From Gramella sp. MT6 (GTDB lineage: Bacteria > Bacteroidota > Bacteroidia > Flavobacteriales > Flavobacteriaceae), in the NCBI RefSeq assembly GCF_019357415.1, contig NZ_CP048410.1, positions 186,001-250,000 of the forward strand: 64,000 nucleotides of DNA. The letters run 5' to 3'. The notes under the pieces were generated by a model. That model was not told the origin of the DNA, did no database searches, and saw nothing but the letters and a program-made list of their open reading frames with translations. The position numbers were made by a program, and so were the translations under genes. Shown here one piece after another: positions 1-8,338 of the stretch; position 1 is the first letter of the stretch, and the number at the start of each line of letters is the position of its first letter.

Positions 1-1
1 C

Positions 2-418
2 AGCGGTAAGGTATTGAGTGGTGGTGTAGATGCTAACGCCTTACATAAACCTAAAAGATTCTTTGGAGCGGCTCGTAATATTGAGAACGGAGGTTCGTTG
101 TCTATTATAGCAACAGCGCTTACTGAAACCGGTTCTAAGATGGATGAAGTGATCTTTGAGGAATTTAAAGGAACAGGTAACATGGAGCTTCAGTTAGATA
201 GAAGAATTTCTAATAGAAGAATATTCCCTGCGATAGATCTTGTTTCTTCAAGTACACGTAGAGATGATCTACTTCTTGATGACTCGACCATTCAACGTAT
301 GTGGGTGCTTAGAAAGTATCTTGCAGACATGAATCCGGTAGAAGCAATGGAATTCATTAATGAAAAGATCAAAAATACCAGAAATAATGAAGAGTTTTTA
401 ATCTCTATGAACGGTTAA
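2..418 (+). CDS. rho: Transcription termination factor Rho, C-terminal part (5' truncated by window)
   Basis: This is the last ~138 residues of Rho, the hexameric RNA-dependent ATPase that terminates transcription. The reading frame is open to the left edge, so the gene starts outside the window. Recognisable Rho C-terminal features are the SGGVDANAL segment, the [18 protein letters not shown] stretch, the [10 protein letters not shown] region and the conserved RRIFPAIDL and SSTRRDDLL segments. These belong to the ATPase ring and secondary RNA-binding site. The gene ends with an intrinsic terminator hairpin directly downstream. Nothing in the visible part looks altered. Confidence 0.95.
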   Translation, partial: SGKVLSGGVDANALHKPKRFFGAARNIENGGSLSIIATALTETGSKMDEVIFEEFKGTGNMELQLDRRISNRRIFPAIDLVSSSTRRDDLLLDDSTIQRMWVLRKYLADMNPVEAMEFINEKIKNTRNNEEFLISMNG

Positions 419-441
419 AAAATCAGATCCCTACTTATAAA

Positions 442-472
442 AAGCCGGATGCATTTTGCTTCCGGCTTTTTT
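442..472 (+). terminator. Intrinsic terminator after rho
   Basis: An 8-bp stem (AAGCCGGA / TCCGGCTT) encloses an 11-nt loop and is followed by a run of six T residues. It lies 24 nt after the rho stop codon. Confidence 0.85.
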
Positions 473-547
473 AATGGAATTAAACCTACTTGTATCGCTA
501 TCAATTCAATACAGTAAGTCACCTTCCAACTACAATAAATTAATGCA

Positions 548-576
548 TAAAAAAAGCTCCATCTTTCAATGGAGCT
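548..576 (-). terminator. Intrinsic terminator of tRNA-Gly
   Basis: Read on the minus strand, an 8-bp stem (AGCTCCAT / ATGGAGCT) is followed by a run of about eight T residues. It sits 5 nt past the 3' end of the tRNA-Gly gene. Confidence 0.8.
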
Positions 577-581
577 CTTAG

Positions 582-654
582 AGCGGGAGACCGGGTTCGA
601 ACCGGCGACATTCAGCTTGGAAGGCTGACGCTCTACCAACTGAGCTACTCCCGC
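582..654 (-). tRNA. tRNA-Gly (anticodon TCC)
   Basis: The minus strand folds as a standard cloverleaf of 73 nt. The acceptor stem GCGGGAG pairs with CTCCCGC and the discriminator base is T. The D-arm contains AGCTCAGTTGGTAGAGC, the anticodon loop is CTTCCAA with anticodon TCC (reads GGA, glycine), and the T-arm has the GGTTCGAACCC motif. CCA is not encoded. A terminator hairpin follows closely. Confidence 0.95.
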
Positions 655-701
655 CTGTGGCTGCAAATATAATCTGAAACGATTTCAAAATCCAAAAAAA
701 A

Positions 702-1154
702 TCACAGCTTTTTTAAAAAATGATATCCACGAATTACATATCCTAGATTCATATAAAATTTATGGGAGGCAAAATTTTCAACATAAGAATTCAATTCCAT
801 TGTCTCACAGCCCTTTGACCTCGCATAGGAATGAATAAACTCCATGAGAGATCTTCCTATACCTTTTCCCTGATATTCATCTTCAATAAAAATATGATCG
901 GCTTCACAGGCCCTCCCCGCGTAATGACGAGTCATGAACCAAAGTCCAAAAACTCCAATAAGTTTATTTTGATTGTAAATACCGAAGCATTCGTAATTTT
1001 GATCGAACATTTCCAGCAAGCGTTCCTTTAATAAATCCTCTGCTGGCGGCTCCTGATGTAGTTTCTTGAGGTAGGGTAAAACTTTAGCGGAATCTTCTTT
1101 TAAAATCTTGTTAAATGCCACTTCCATCATTCTGTTTTCTGCTAAAATAGTCAT
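702..1154 (-). CDS. GNAT family N-acetyltransferase
   Basis: A 150-residue protein with the GNAT fold signature. The acetyl-CoA-binding motif A is visible as QGKGIG at residues 95-100, followed by a helix, and a C-terminal Y-x-N-x-GY segment (MNLGYVIRGYHF) typical of motif B. Members transfer an acetyl group from acetyl-CoA to an amine, but the acceptor cannot be predicted from sequence. The gene stands alone between tRNA-Gly and clpP and is transcribed divergently from clpP. A methionine pair at residues 9-10 is an alternative start. Confidence 0.8.
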   Translation of the reverse strand: MTILAENRMMEVAFNKILKEDSAKVLPYLKKLHQEPPAEDLLKERLLEMFDQNYECFGIYNQNKLIGVFGLWFMTRHYAGRACEADHIFIEDEYQGKGIGRSLMEFIHSYARSKGCETMELNSYVENFASHKFYMNLGYVIRGYHFLKKL

Positions 1155-1201
1155 ATTTTTAGCTTCGACTTACAAACAGAAATTACTCTTAAACATATTT
1201 C

Positions 1202-1753
1202 ATGAAAAATAAAACCGGAAAGATCCAGGACTTAATAGATATAAAATTATTAGAAGAAAGAAAGATCTACATGTGGGGAGAAGTGAGTGACAAAACTGCC
1301 AAATATGTGATCGACAGGCTGGAATATCTTGACCTTGAAGGAGAAGGTGAAATTCAGTTATTCATTAATAGTCCCGGAGGTTATGTGACCGATGGATTTG
1401 CGATTTATGATACCATTATGAGCCTATCATCGCCAGTATCTACAATTTGTACAGGACTTGCAGCTTCTATGGGATCCATATTACTTTCAGCAGGTAATAA
1501 AGGAAGAAGATTTATACAACCACATGCTAAGGTGATGATTCATCAGCCAAGCGGTGGTGCCAGAGGCCAGGCTTCAAATATTGAGATAGCTGCTAACGAG
1601 ATCCTTAAAACCAAACATCTAAGCGCCGAGATCCTTGCAGAAAACTGTGGCCAGACTGTTGAAAAGGTTTTAAAGGATTTTAACCGCGACTACTGGATGG
1701 ATGCAAAAGAATCTATGGATTACGGTATCGTAGACGGTATCTACAAAAAATAA
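1202..1753 (+). CDS. clpP: ATP-dependent Clp protease proteolytic subunit ClpP
   Basis: A 183-residue serine peptidase of family S14. The catalytic triad is intact: Ser89 in the AASMGS motif, His114 in the MIHQP motif and Asp163 in NRDYW. These correspond to E. coli Ser97, His122 and Asp171 with a constant offset of eight. ClpP forms a double-heptamer chamber that degrades proteins delivered by Clp ATPases. No clpX or clpA lies next to it, unlike the usual clpP-clpX pair, so this may be a second ClpP paralogue in the genome. A small acetyltransferase gene starts two bases after its stop and is probably co-transcribed. Confidence 0.9.
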   Translation: MKNKTGKIQDLIDIKLLEERKIYMWGEVSDKTAKYVIDRLEYLDLEGEGEIQLFINSPGGYVTDGFAIYDTIMSLSSPVSTICTGLAASMGSILLSAGNKGRRFIQPHAKVMIHQPSGGARGQASNIEIAANEILKTKHLSAEILAENCGQTVEKVLKDFNRDYWMDAKESMDYGIVDGIYKK

Positions 1754-1755
1754 GC

Positions 1756-2040
1756 ATGGAAATTAAACATAAGGAGAATAATAGCCGCGGCATGTTCTAT
1801 ATCGAAAACGAAAAGGGACTTATCGGCGAATTGACCTACCATAAAAGTGGAGATAATATTCTCACAATAGATCATACGGAAGTTAAACGTGAAATGGAAA
1901 ACCAGGGAATAGGCTCCAAACTTATTGAAAAGAGCGTGGAATATGCCAGGGAAAATAATCTAAAGATAGATCCCCTTTGCCCTTTCGCAGAAGTGAAGTT
2001 TGACCAGAACGAATCTTACTCAGACGTAAGAATTTCCTAG
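1756..2040 (+). CDS. Small GNAT-like N-acetyltransferase (YjdJ/NATD1 type)
   Basis: A 94-residue, single-domain protein of the short GNAT-like family that includes bacterial YjdJ and eukaryotic NATD1. The visible hallmarks are the I-D-H-T-x-V strand (residues 38-43), the acetyl-CoA loop NQGIGS (49-54) and the C-terminal I-D-P-L-C-P-F-A segment (71-78), which contains the family's conserved cysteine and proline. The substrate is unknown. It starts two bases after clpP and is likely in the same transcript. Confidence 0.75.
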   Translation: MEIKHKENNSRGMFYIENEKGLIGELTYHKSGDNILTIDHTEVKREMENQGIGSKLIEKSVEYARENNLKIDPLCPFAEVKFDQNESYSDVRIS

Positions 2041-2072
2041 GATTTACCTACCCTGAATTAATTTTTTTTAAA

Positions 2073-3704
2073 ATGCGAAGCCCCTCCTTATTATTTACGC
2101 TGTTATGCCTGCTACTTATTGTTGGCTGTAAGAATGATAAGGAGGAGCCAGGCATTGAAGAGCGCAATGAAGTTGAAGAAATTGCGCAACTTACCGATGC
2201 TGATGAAATTGAAGATTTCTTTGACGATATCCAGGAAGAACCAACAGTCATTTATCATCCCAAAGAGATCTTAGAGTTCTACCAGGAAAATGATTTCGAA
2301 CCGATTTGGACGAACCGGAATTTAAGGGAAGACCTTTTCAGAAATATCGAAAATATCGAAGATGAAGGATTATTCTTTGAAGACTATCATGGAGAAAATA
2401 TTCAAAAACTTCTATCCTCTTTAGACACCAATTCTGAAGAAGAGAATAATTTTCTGGAAATTCTTTTAACCGATGCCTTTTTTCAACTAGCTCATGATCT
2501 TGGAACAGGAAAACTAAATCCCAAAGAGATCTATGATATCTGGGGCAGCCCTGTTAATGAAATAGATACTCAGGCTCTTTTAAAATCTGCGATAGCTAAA
2601 GAAAACATCACAGAATCCCTGGAATCAATTAAACCTGACCACATAGTATACAAAGGTTTAAAGAAAGCCCTGAAAGAGTTTAAAAAGACCGATTGGAGAA
2701 ATGCTCCTGCAACCAGGATAAGTACCGGAAAGTTGATCAAACCAGGAGAATCTGATGACAGAATGTTCTCTATCACCAAGAGGTTGTATGAATTAGGTTT
2801 TTATAAGGGAAAAATAGATTCTACAAATACCAGGTACAACGATAGTATTCAGAATGCTTTAAAAGAATTCCAGAAGGAACATGATCTACAGATCGACGGA
2901 TTGCTCGGAAATACCACCATCAAAAATTTAAATTACACTAAAGAAGATCGGCTACATCAAATGCTCATCAACCTCGAGAGATGGAGATGGTACCCCAGGG
3001 ACCTTGGTGAACATTATATTATTGTGAATATTCCGAATTACGAACTTACAGTAGTGAAAGATGGCGATACTATTAGATCTCATAAGACGATGGTAGGAAC
3101 AGAAGTTAGGAGAACGCCTGTATTTTCAGATGAAATAGGTTATATCATCTATAATCCTACCTGGACCATCCCTCCTACTATCAAAAAGAACGATGTGATT
3201 CCTGGGGCATCCAGAGACATTAATTACCTTAAAAGGAAAAATATCAAAATTTATGATGGTTCCGGAAAAATTATAGATCCGGCAGATGTAAATTGGAATT
3301 CATCTAAAGCTCGATCCTACACATATAGACAACCCGCAGGGCCCTCAAATCCTTTAGGTGTCGTAAAGATCATTTATCCGAATGAATATATGATCTATCT
3401 TCACGATACGCCTTCAAAAAAATTATTCGCCAATAACGCCAGGGCACAAAGTTCCGGCTGTGTTAGAGTGGAGGATGCATTAGGCCTTGCCGGCTATTTA
3501 CTGAGTGACCAGGAAAAATATGATGAGGAAAAGATCGAAGAAATATTAAAATCTGGTAAGACTACTGAAATTAAAGTTACCCAAAATGTAAAAGTGCATC
3601 ATTTTTACTGGACAGCATTTCAAAAAGAAAATACCATCAAATATATTGATGATATCTATGATCTTGATCAAGAGCTTTGGGAGCTACTTAAACCTGAAGC
3701 TTAG
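2073..3704 (+). CDS. L,D-transpeptidase lipoprotein, LdtD/YcbB type
   Basis: A 543-residue lipoprotein that should crosslink peptidoglycan 3->3 or attach proteins to it. The N-terminal hydrophobic segment ends in a lipobox with cysteine at residue 19 (IVGC). An acidic linker follows, then a scaffold domain, a peptidoglycan-binding domain around residues 230-290, and the YkuD catalytic domain from about 315 to 480. The catalytic motif is complete, with His444 and Cys463 in SSGCVR. Length and order fit the YcbB branch rather than the short ErfK type. It runs head-on into a second, unrelated L,D-transpeptidase gene with one base between the stop codons. Confidence 0.88.
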   Translation: MRSPSLLFTLLCLLLIVGCKNDKEEPGIEERNEVEEIAQLTDADEIEDFFDDIQEEPTVIYHPKEILEFYQENDFEPIWTNRNLREDLFRNIENIEDEGLFFEDYHGENIQKLLSSLDTNSEEENNFLEILLTDAFFQLAHDLGTGKLNPKEIYDIWGSPVNEIDTQALLKSAIAKENITESLESIKPDHIVYKGLKKALKEFKKTDWRNAPATRISTGKLIKPGESDDRMFSITKRLYELGFYKGKIDSTNTRYNDSIQNALKEFQKEHDLQIDGLLGNTTIKNLNYTKEDRLHQMLINLERWRWYPRDLGEHYIIVNIPNYELTVVKDGDTIRSHKTMVGTEVRRTPVFSDEIGYIIYNPTWTIPPTIKKNDVIPGASRDINYLKRKNIKIYDGSGKIIDPADVNWNSSKARSYTYRQPAGPSNPLGVVKIIYPNEYMIYLHDTPSKKLFANNARAQSSGCVRVEDALGLAGYLLSDQEKYDEEKIEEILKSGKTTEIKVTQNVKVHHFYWTAFQKENTIKYIDDIYDLDQELWELLKPEA

Positions 3705-3705
3705 A

Positions 3706-4440
3706 TTATACGCTTAAATAGTCTGAATTCTCCAGGTAGTTCTTATCATTTTTATGAATATACACTACCGACTTTCCTTTGATCTTATTGATAAGTTCCT
3801 TTGCGATCTTATTTGGTACGGCAGGACAGCCATAACTTCTACCAAGTCTACCAATTCTTTTAATGAAAGTTGGTTCAGCATAATCTGCACCATGAATTAC
3901 CACGTATCTTTCCCGTGCATTAGAATTGAAGCCTTTCTCCATTCCATCTATAAATAGAGATAGTCCGTTTTTGCCGTAATAGGTCTCGCCTGTTACATAG
4001 AATCCTAAAGAGCTCTTATGAGAATTCTGTTTATTGGAAAAGCTCTCTGCAAATTCGCCTCCGGTATTCTGCCCATGAGCCACGTAAGTATTAAATATCA
4101 CTTCCCGTGTATCCATATTCAGGATCCACATTCTCTTTTTAGTAGAAGAAAGATTGAAATCAATTACTGTAAGTAAAGGATTGGAAATTTTTCCGGCCTC
4201 ATCCAGCTTCATATATCCGGTAATGGCTTTTTCGAATACCGACAATTGCGGCATGGTAGAATTTTTCAAGGAAAATGATTCATATAATTCAACCACCTTC
4301 TCTTCAAAAGATTTTTCGATTTCAATTACGGGAAATTCTTCAGGGATTTCGGAATCTTTAGAATTGTTGATCTCAGATGCGCTTGTAAAGGCAAATGAAA
4401 AAATTAATACTCCAACAACTGTAAGGATTCTATACTTCAT
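3706..4440 (-). CDS. Murein L,D-transpeptidase catalytic domain protein (YkuD_2 type)
   Basis: A 244-residue exported protein with a signal peptide (about residues 1-21). The second half resembles the YkuD_2 family: the N-T-G-G-E-F-A-E-S-F-S-N-K segment, a YVVIHGADY motif carrying the histidine, and RLGRSYGCPAV carrying the catalytic cysteine. Members are predicted murein L,D-transpeptidases; the precise role is not established. It faces the YcbB-type L,D-transpeptidase gene, so two different transpeptidase families meet tail to tail. Confidence 0.8.
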   Translation of the reverse strand: MKYRILTVVGVLIFSFAFTSASEINNSKDSEIPEEFPVIEIEKSFEEKVVELYESFSLKNSTMPQLSVFEKAITGYMKLDEAGKISNPLLTVIDFNLSSTKKRMWILNMDTREVIFNTYVAHGQNTGGEFAESFSNKQNSHKSSLGFYVTGETYYGKNGLSLFIDGMEKGFNSNARERYVVIHGADYAEPTFIKRIGRLGRSYGCPAVPNKIAKELINKIKGKSVVYIHKNDKNYLENSDYLSV

Positions 4441-4970
4441 ATAATTATGTTTTTTAGATTCTGTTAATAAAAACCAAAAGTCCTGCCAACGTACGAAATT
4501 TGAAAATTAATCTGCAAAAATTTCAAAATTTAACATTTGAAACAGTTATAATACTTAAAATGAGCATAATAATGCAGTTTCCAGGCGTTCTAGGTAAACG
4601 TAGAAAAGCTTATAATATTTTACTCCAAAGACATATAAATGTTAAAAAATTAAGCATCCTGATTCTCAGGCACTCAGAAAGATTTGTTAAAGAATCATAT
4701 AACAGGAGATATAGAGATAATTACAATAAATGAATTTTACGTTTATAGATTAATTATAAGCCTGATCGTGTGCGTTAGTGAGTAAAATCGAAGAAAAATT
4801 CAATTAAACCTGAATCGATTTTTTTATTCAGAAACGACAGTCATATTCGTTGAAGGAAAAATTTTATAGGATGAAAATAGAATGTGGATAGTTTTAATAA
4901 AACATTATACTCGGTTGGTCTGGCATTACATTCAATTGTTTTTATCTTTAACCCCAAACTATTTTAACAG
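4441..4970. other. Intergenic region without recognisable gene
   Basis: About 530 bases, AT-rich. One open frame of 77 codons on the plus strand shows no family resemblance and has no promoter in front, so I do not call it. An imperfect inverted repeat (AAAATCGA at 4784 with TCGATTTT at 4815) followed by T residues could be a weak terminator. Near the right end TATCTTTA is a one-mismatch -7 box that may serve gpmI. Confidence 0.5.
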
Positions 4971-6488
4971 ATGAACAAGAAAGTCCTTTTAATGATATTG
5001 GATGGTTGGGGAATCACTCAAGATGAAGATGTATCGGCCATTGCGCAAGCCAAAACACCTTTTATGGATTCCCTTCCAGAGAAATTTCCTCATGCTACGC
5101 TTAGAACAGACGGTATGAATGTTGGCCTTCCAGAAGGTCAGATGGGAAATAGTGAAGTGGGACATATGAATCTTGGCGCTGGCCGAATAGTTTACCAGGA
5201 TCTGGTTAAGATCAATATGGCGGTTGAAAAAGACACCTTAAAGGATGAACCCGTTCTTGAAGAAGCTTTAAATTATGCCGTAAAGAACAACAAACCCGTT
5301 CATTTTATGGGACTTGTTAGTGATGGTGGTGTTCATTCCCATATAAACCACTTAAAAGGTCTATTATCTGCCGCAGAAAAACTTGGCGTAAAACAAAAAT
5401 ACGTACACGCCTTTACAGATGGTCGTGATGTGGATCCACATTCTGGAAAAGGTTTTATTGAAGATCTACTTCCACATCTAGAAGAAACAAATTCCAAACT
5501 GGCTTCGGTGATCGGTAGATATTATGCTATGGATCGTGACAAGCGCTGGGAAAGAGTAAAACTTGCTTATGATCTGATTGTGAAAGGTAAGGGTCAACAA
5601 ACTACAGATGCTCTGACAGCCATACAGGAAAGTTATGATAATGATGTAAGCGATGAGTTCATCAAACCAATAGTTCTTAACGATAATAACGGTAAACCTG
5701 TTGCTACCCTTAACGAAAAGGATGTGGTGATCTATTTCAATTTCAGAACAGATAGAGGCAGGCAGCTTACGCAGGCATTATCTCAGGATGACTTTCCAGA
5801 ATATGAAATGAAAAAATTACCGTTGTACTATGTTACCATGACCAAGTATGACGACAGGTTCAAGAATATAAATGTGATATTCAAAAAATCTAATATTAAA
5901 GCTACGCTTGGAGAAGTATTGGAATATGAAGGCAAGAAGCAAATAAGAATTGCTGAAACTGAAAAGTATCCTCACGTTACCTTTTTCTTCTCAGGTGGTC
6001 GGGAAGAACCTTTCGATGGTGAAAAAAGAATCATGTGCAATTCACCAAAAGTGGCAACTTATGATATGCAACCAGAAATGAGCGCATTTGAAATAAAGGA
6101 CAAGATCCTTCATGAAATTGACAAGGAATCGGCTGATTTCATTTGCCTGAATTTCGCAAATCCGGATATGGTAGGTCATACCGGAGATTTTGATGCTGCT
6201 ATTAAGGCATGCGAAACCGTTGACACCTGCGCTAAAGCTGTAGCTGAAGAAGCTTATGATCATGGATACTCAGTAATTATTATTGCTGATCACGGAAATA
6301 GTGAAGTCATGAAAAATCCTGACGGTAGTCCTAATACGGCCCACACTACTAATCCGGTGCCTCTTATCCTGATGGACAAAGACGTAAAAAGTATAATAGA
6401 TGGTAAGTTAGGGAACATTGCACCGACTGTTTTAAAACTTATGGGCATTACCCAGCCAGACTTAATGACCGAAGACCCTTTAATCTAA
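4971..6488 (+). CDS. gpmI: 2,3-bisphosphoglycerate-independent phosphoglycerate mutase
   Basis: A 505-residue cytosolic enzyme that interconverts 3- and 2-phosphoglycerate in glycolysis and gluconeogenesis, using two metal ions (usually Mn2+). The N-terminus has the metal-binding aspartate in MILDGWG (Asp11), and the phosphoserine nucleophile is Ser61 in the GNSEVGHMNLGAGR motif. The C-terminal half holds the second metal cluster, DMVGHTGD and IIADHGNSE. Length is the usual ~505-515. A thioredoxin-like lipoprotein gene begins nine bases downstream. Confidence 0.97.
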   Translation: MNKKVLLMILDGWGITQDEDVSAIAQAKTPFMDSLPEKFPHATLRTDGMNVGLPEGQMGNSEVGHMNLGAGRIVYQDLVKINMAVEKDTLKDEPVLEEALNYAVKNNKPVHFMGLVSDGGVHSHINHLKGLLSAAEKLGVKQKYVHAFTDGRDVDPHSGKGFIEDLLPHLEETNSKLASVIGRYYAMDRDKRWERVKLAYDLIVKGKGQQTTDALTAIQESYDNDVSDEFIKPIVLNDNNGKPVATLNEKDVVIYFNFRTDRGRQLTQALSQDDFPEYEMKKLPLYYVTMTKYDDRFKNINVIFKKSNIKATLGEVLEYEGKKQIRIAETEKYPHVTFFFSGGREEPFDGEKRIMCNSPKVATYDMQPEMSAFEIKDKILHEIDKESADFICLNFANPDMVGHTGDFDAAIKACETVDTCAKAVAEEAYDHGYSVIIIADHGNSEVMKNPDGSPNTAHTTNPVPLILMDKDVKSIIDGKLGNIAPTVLKLMGITQPDLMTEDPLI

Positions 6489-6497
6489 CTAATTGTT

Positions 6498-7055
6498 ATG
6501 AATAAATTATTTATCCTATTGGCAGTATTGACCTTAAGCTGTGGAAATACTGTAAGAAAAACAAATGTTGACAAAAGAGTGAGTGAGGAAATTAATGAAG
6601 AGGATCTGCAAAAGGATATGCTCTTAGGAGAATTTCACAAGAAGGATCTACAGCAAAAACCATTTTCAAGCTGGTTTGAGCCGAGATATGATAAATTTTC
6701 TCCTGAAGCCGCTTCAATGGAAACTATCAAGGAGAACATTGGAGACTACGACATTAAGGTTCTAATGGGAACATGGTGTGGCGATAGTAAAAGAGAATTA
6801 CCAAAATTATTAAAGATCCTTGACCAGGCAGATTATAATTATGATAATCTAGAAATGGTAGCAGTTGATTATAACAAGACTACCCCTTCTAAGATCGAAG
6901 AAGAATTGAACGTTCACAGAGTACCAACGATCATTTTTTACAAAGACGGTGCAGAAGTGAATAGGTTTGTAGAGTATTCTCAGGGAGAAAGTATCGAAGA
7001 GGATATTGCTAAAATAGTAAGTGGGGAAAAGTACAAAGATTCCTACACAGACTAA
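6498..7055 (+). CDS. Thioredoxin-fold lipoprotein with single active-site cysteine
   Basis: A 185-residue predicted lipoprotein; the lipobox LTLSC places the acylated cysteine at residue 15. The remainder has a thioredoxin-like fold: a strand IKVLMGTWCGDS followed by a helix, and a cis-proline loop HRVPTIIFY. The active site is W-C-G-D-S, so Cys94 has no partner and the usual CxxC pair is missing. The protein could therefore work as a mixed-disulfide or reductase-type (CxxS) protein, or be non-redox. It is tightly linked downstream of gpmI, with no obvious functional link. Confidence 0.7.
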   Translation: MNKLFILLAVLTLSCGNTVRKTNVDKRVSEEINEEDLQKDMLLGEFHKKDLQQKPFSSWFEPRYDKFSPEAASMETIKENIGDYDIKVLMGTWCGDSKRELPKLLKILDQADYNYDNLEMVAVDYNKTTPSKIEEELNVHRVPTIIFYKDGAEVNRFVEYSQGESIEEDIAKIVSGEKYKDSYTD

Positions 7056-7106
7056 CTTAAAGCCTGGCTTAATACTAAAATTAGAAAATATTAACTAATT
7101 TCGCAT

Positions 7107-7514
7107 ATGCCCAATTCTCTTACGTTAGCAGTTGATTTTGACGGGACTATAGTAGAGAACAGATTTCCTGAAATAGGAAAACCTATACTTTTTGCATTTG
7201 AGTCCCTTAAAAAATTGCAGGATGAAGGTCACAGAATTATATTATGGACCTACCGTCACGGTGAAAGTCTTGAAGAGGCTGTTAAGTTCTGTGAAAAGAA
7301 CGGACTAAAATTTTACGCGGTCAATAAAAGTTACCCCGAAGAAGAATTCGACGATACTATTAGTAGAAAGATTCTTGCAGATATTTTTATTGATGACCGT
7401 AATCTAGGAGGTATGAAAGGCTGGGGTGAAATTTTCCAAAGTCTTAGTAACGAAAGACCATCCAATAATAAAAAGAAGAAAAAGAAAAGATCCGGTTTAT
7501 TCGGAAGATTGTAA
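7107..7514 (+). CDS. Small HAD-superfamily phosphatase (BT0820-like)
   Basis: A 135-residue compact HAD protein without a cap domain. The nucleophile motif is AVDFDGTIVEN (Asp10, Asp12), motif II is I-I-L-W-T-Y-R, and the late acidic motif is IFIDDRNLGG. It resembles the Bacteroides BT0820-type hydrolases. The last ~20 residues form a strongly basic lysine-rich tail, which may be a lineage-specific extension. Substrate unknown. The gene is followed nine bases later by map. Confidence 0.75.
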   Translation: MPNSLTLAVDFDGTIVENRFPEIGKPILFAFESLKKLQDEGHRIILWTYRHGESLEEAVKFCEKNGLKFYAVNKSYPEEEFDDTISRKILADIFIDDRNLGGMKGWGEIFQSLSNERPSNNKKKKKKRSGLFGRL

Positions 7515-7522
7515 TAAAGAAT

Positions 7523-8338
7523 ATGATAATACCTAAATCCAGAGAAGAGATAGAATTAATGCGTGAAAGCGCACTAATAGTTTCAAAAACTTTAGGCATG
7601 CTAGCTCCAGAAATAAAACCTGGGGTGACCACTTTGCAACTGGATAAAATGGCCGAAGAGTTTATAAGAGATCATGACGCTGTACCAGGTTTCTTGGGAT
7701 TGTATGATTTCCCGAATTCTCTTTGCATGAGCCCTAATGCACAGGTAGTACATGGAATTCCAAATGACACGCCATTAAAAGATGGTGATATTATCTCTAT
7801 AGATTGCGGAGCTATCAAAAATGGCTTTTATGGTGATCACGCCTACACCTTTGAGGTTGGAGAAGTAGCGCCAGAGGTAAAGAAGCTCCTTGACGTGACC
7901 AAAGAATCTCTATACGTTGGTATCAGAGAATTTAAGGCCGGAAACCGTGTGGGTGATGTTGGATATGCCATTCAGAAATATACCGAGGATCATGGCTACG
8001 GCGTAGTAAGAGAACTGGTTGGACATGGTTTAGGTAGAACCATGCACGAAGATCCTGAAATGCCGAATTACGGTAAAAGAGGACGAGGAAAGAAATTTGT
8101 TGAAGGAATGGTAGTTGCCATAGAACCCATGATAAATATGGGAACTAAAAGGATAAAACAATTACCTGACGGATGGACAATATTAACCGCCGATAATAAG
8201 CCAAGTGCACATTTTGAGCACAATGTGGCGCTTGTTGACGGCAAACCCGAATTACTATCTACATTTAAGTACATTTATGAATCTTTAAAAATTAAAACCA
8301 AAGAAGAAGACGAATTTAGAGCAAAAGTTTATGATTAA
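7523..8338 (+). CDS. map: Type I methionine aminopeptidase
   Basis: A 271-residue metalloenzyme that removes the initiator methionine from new proteins. The pita-bread fold ligands are all visible: Asp in SIDCG, Asp in FYGDHAYTF, His in GHGLGR, Glu in VAIEPM and Glu in FEHNVAL; a substrate-binding histidine lies in VVHGIP. Length fits type Ia with a short C-terminal extension. Its 3' end overlaps the following NUMOD4 gene by eight bases. Confidence 0.96.
   Translation: MIIPKSREEIELMRESALIVSKTLGMLAPEIKPGVTTLQLDKMAEEFIRDHDAVPGFLGLYDFPNSLCMSPNAQVVHGIPNDTPLKDGDIISIDCGAIKNGFYGDHAYTFEVGEVAPEVKKLLDVTKESLYVGIREFKAGNRVGDVGYAIQKYTEDHGYGVVRELVGHGLGRTMHEDPEMPNYGKRGRGKKFVEGMVVAIEPMINMGTKRIKQLPDGWTILTADNKPSAHFEHNVALVDGKPELLSTFKYIYESLKIKTKEEDEFRAKVYD

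Noticed and set aside
415..666. 83-codon open frame on the minus strand
   Set aside because: It runs through the tRNA-Gly gene and its terminator; the frame is a by-product.
4500..4733. 77-codon plus-strand frame in the 4.4-5.0 kb gap
   Set aside because: Sequence looks like random AT-rich translation, no promoter or family resemblance.
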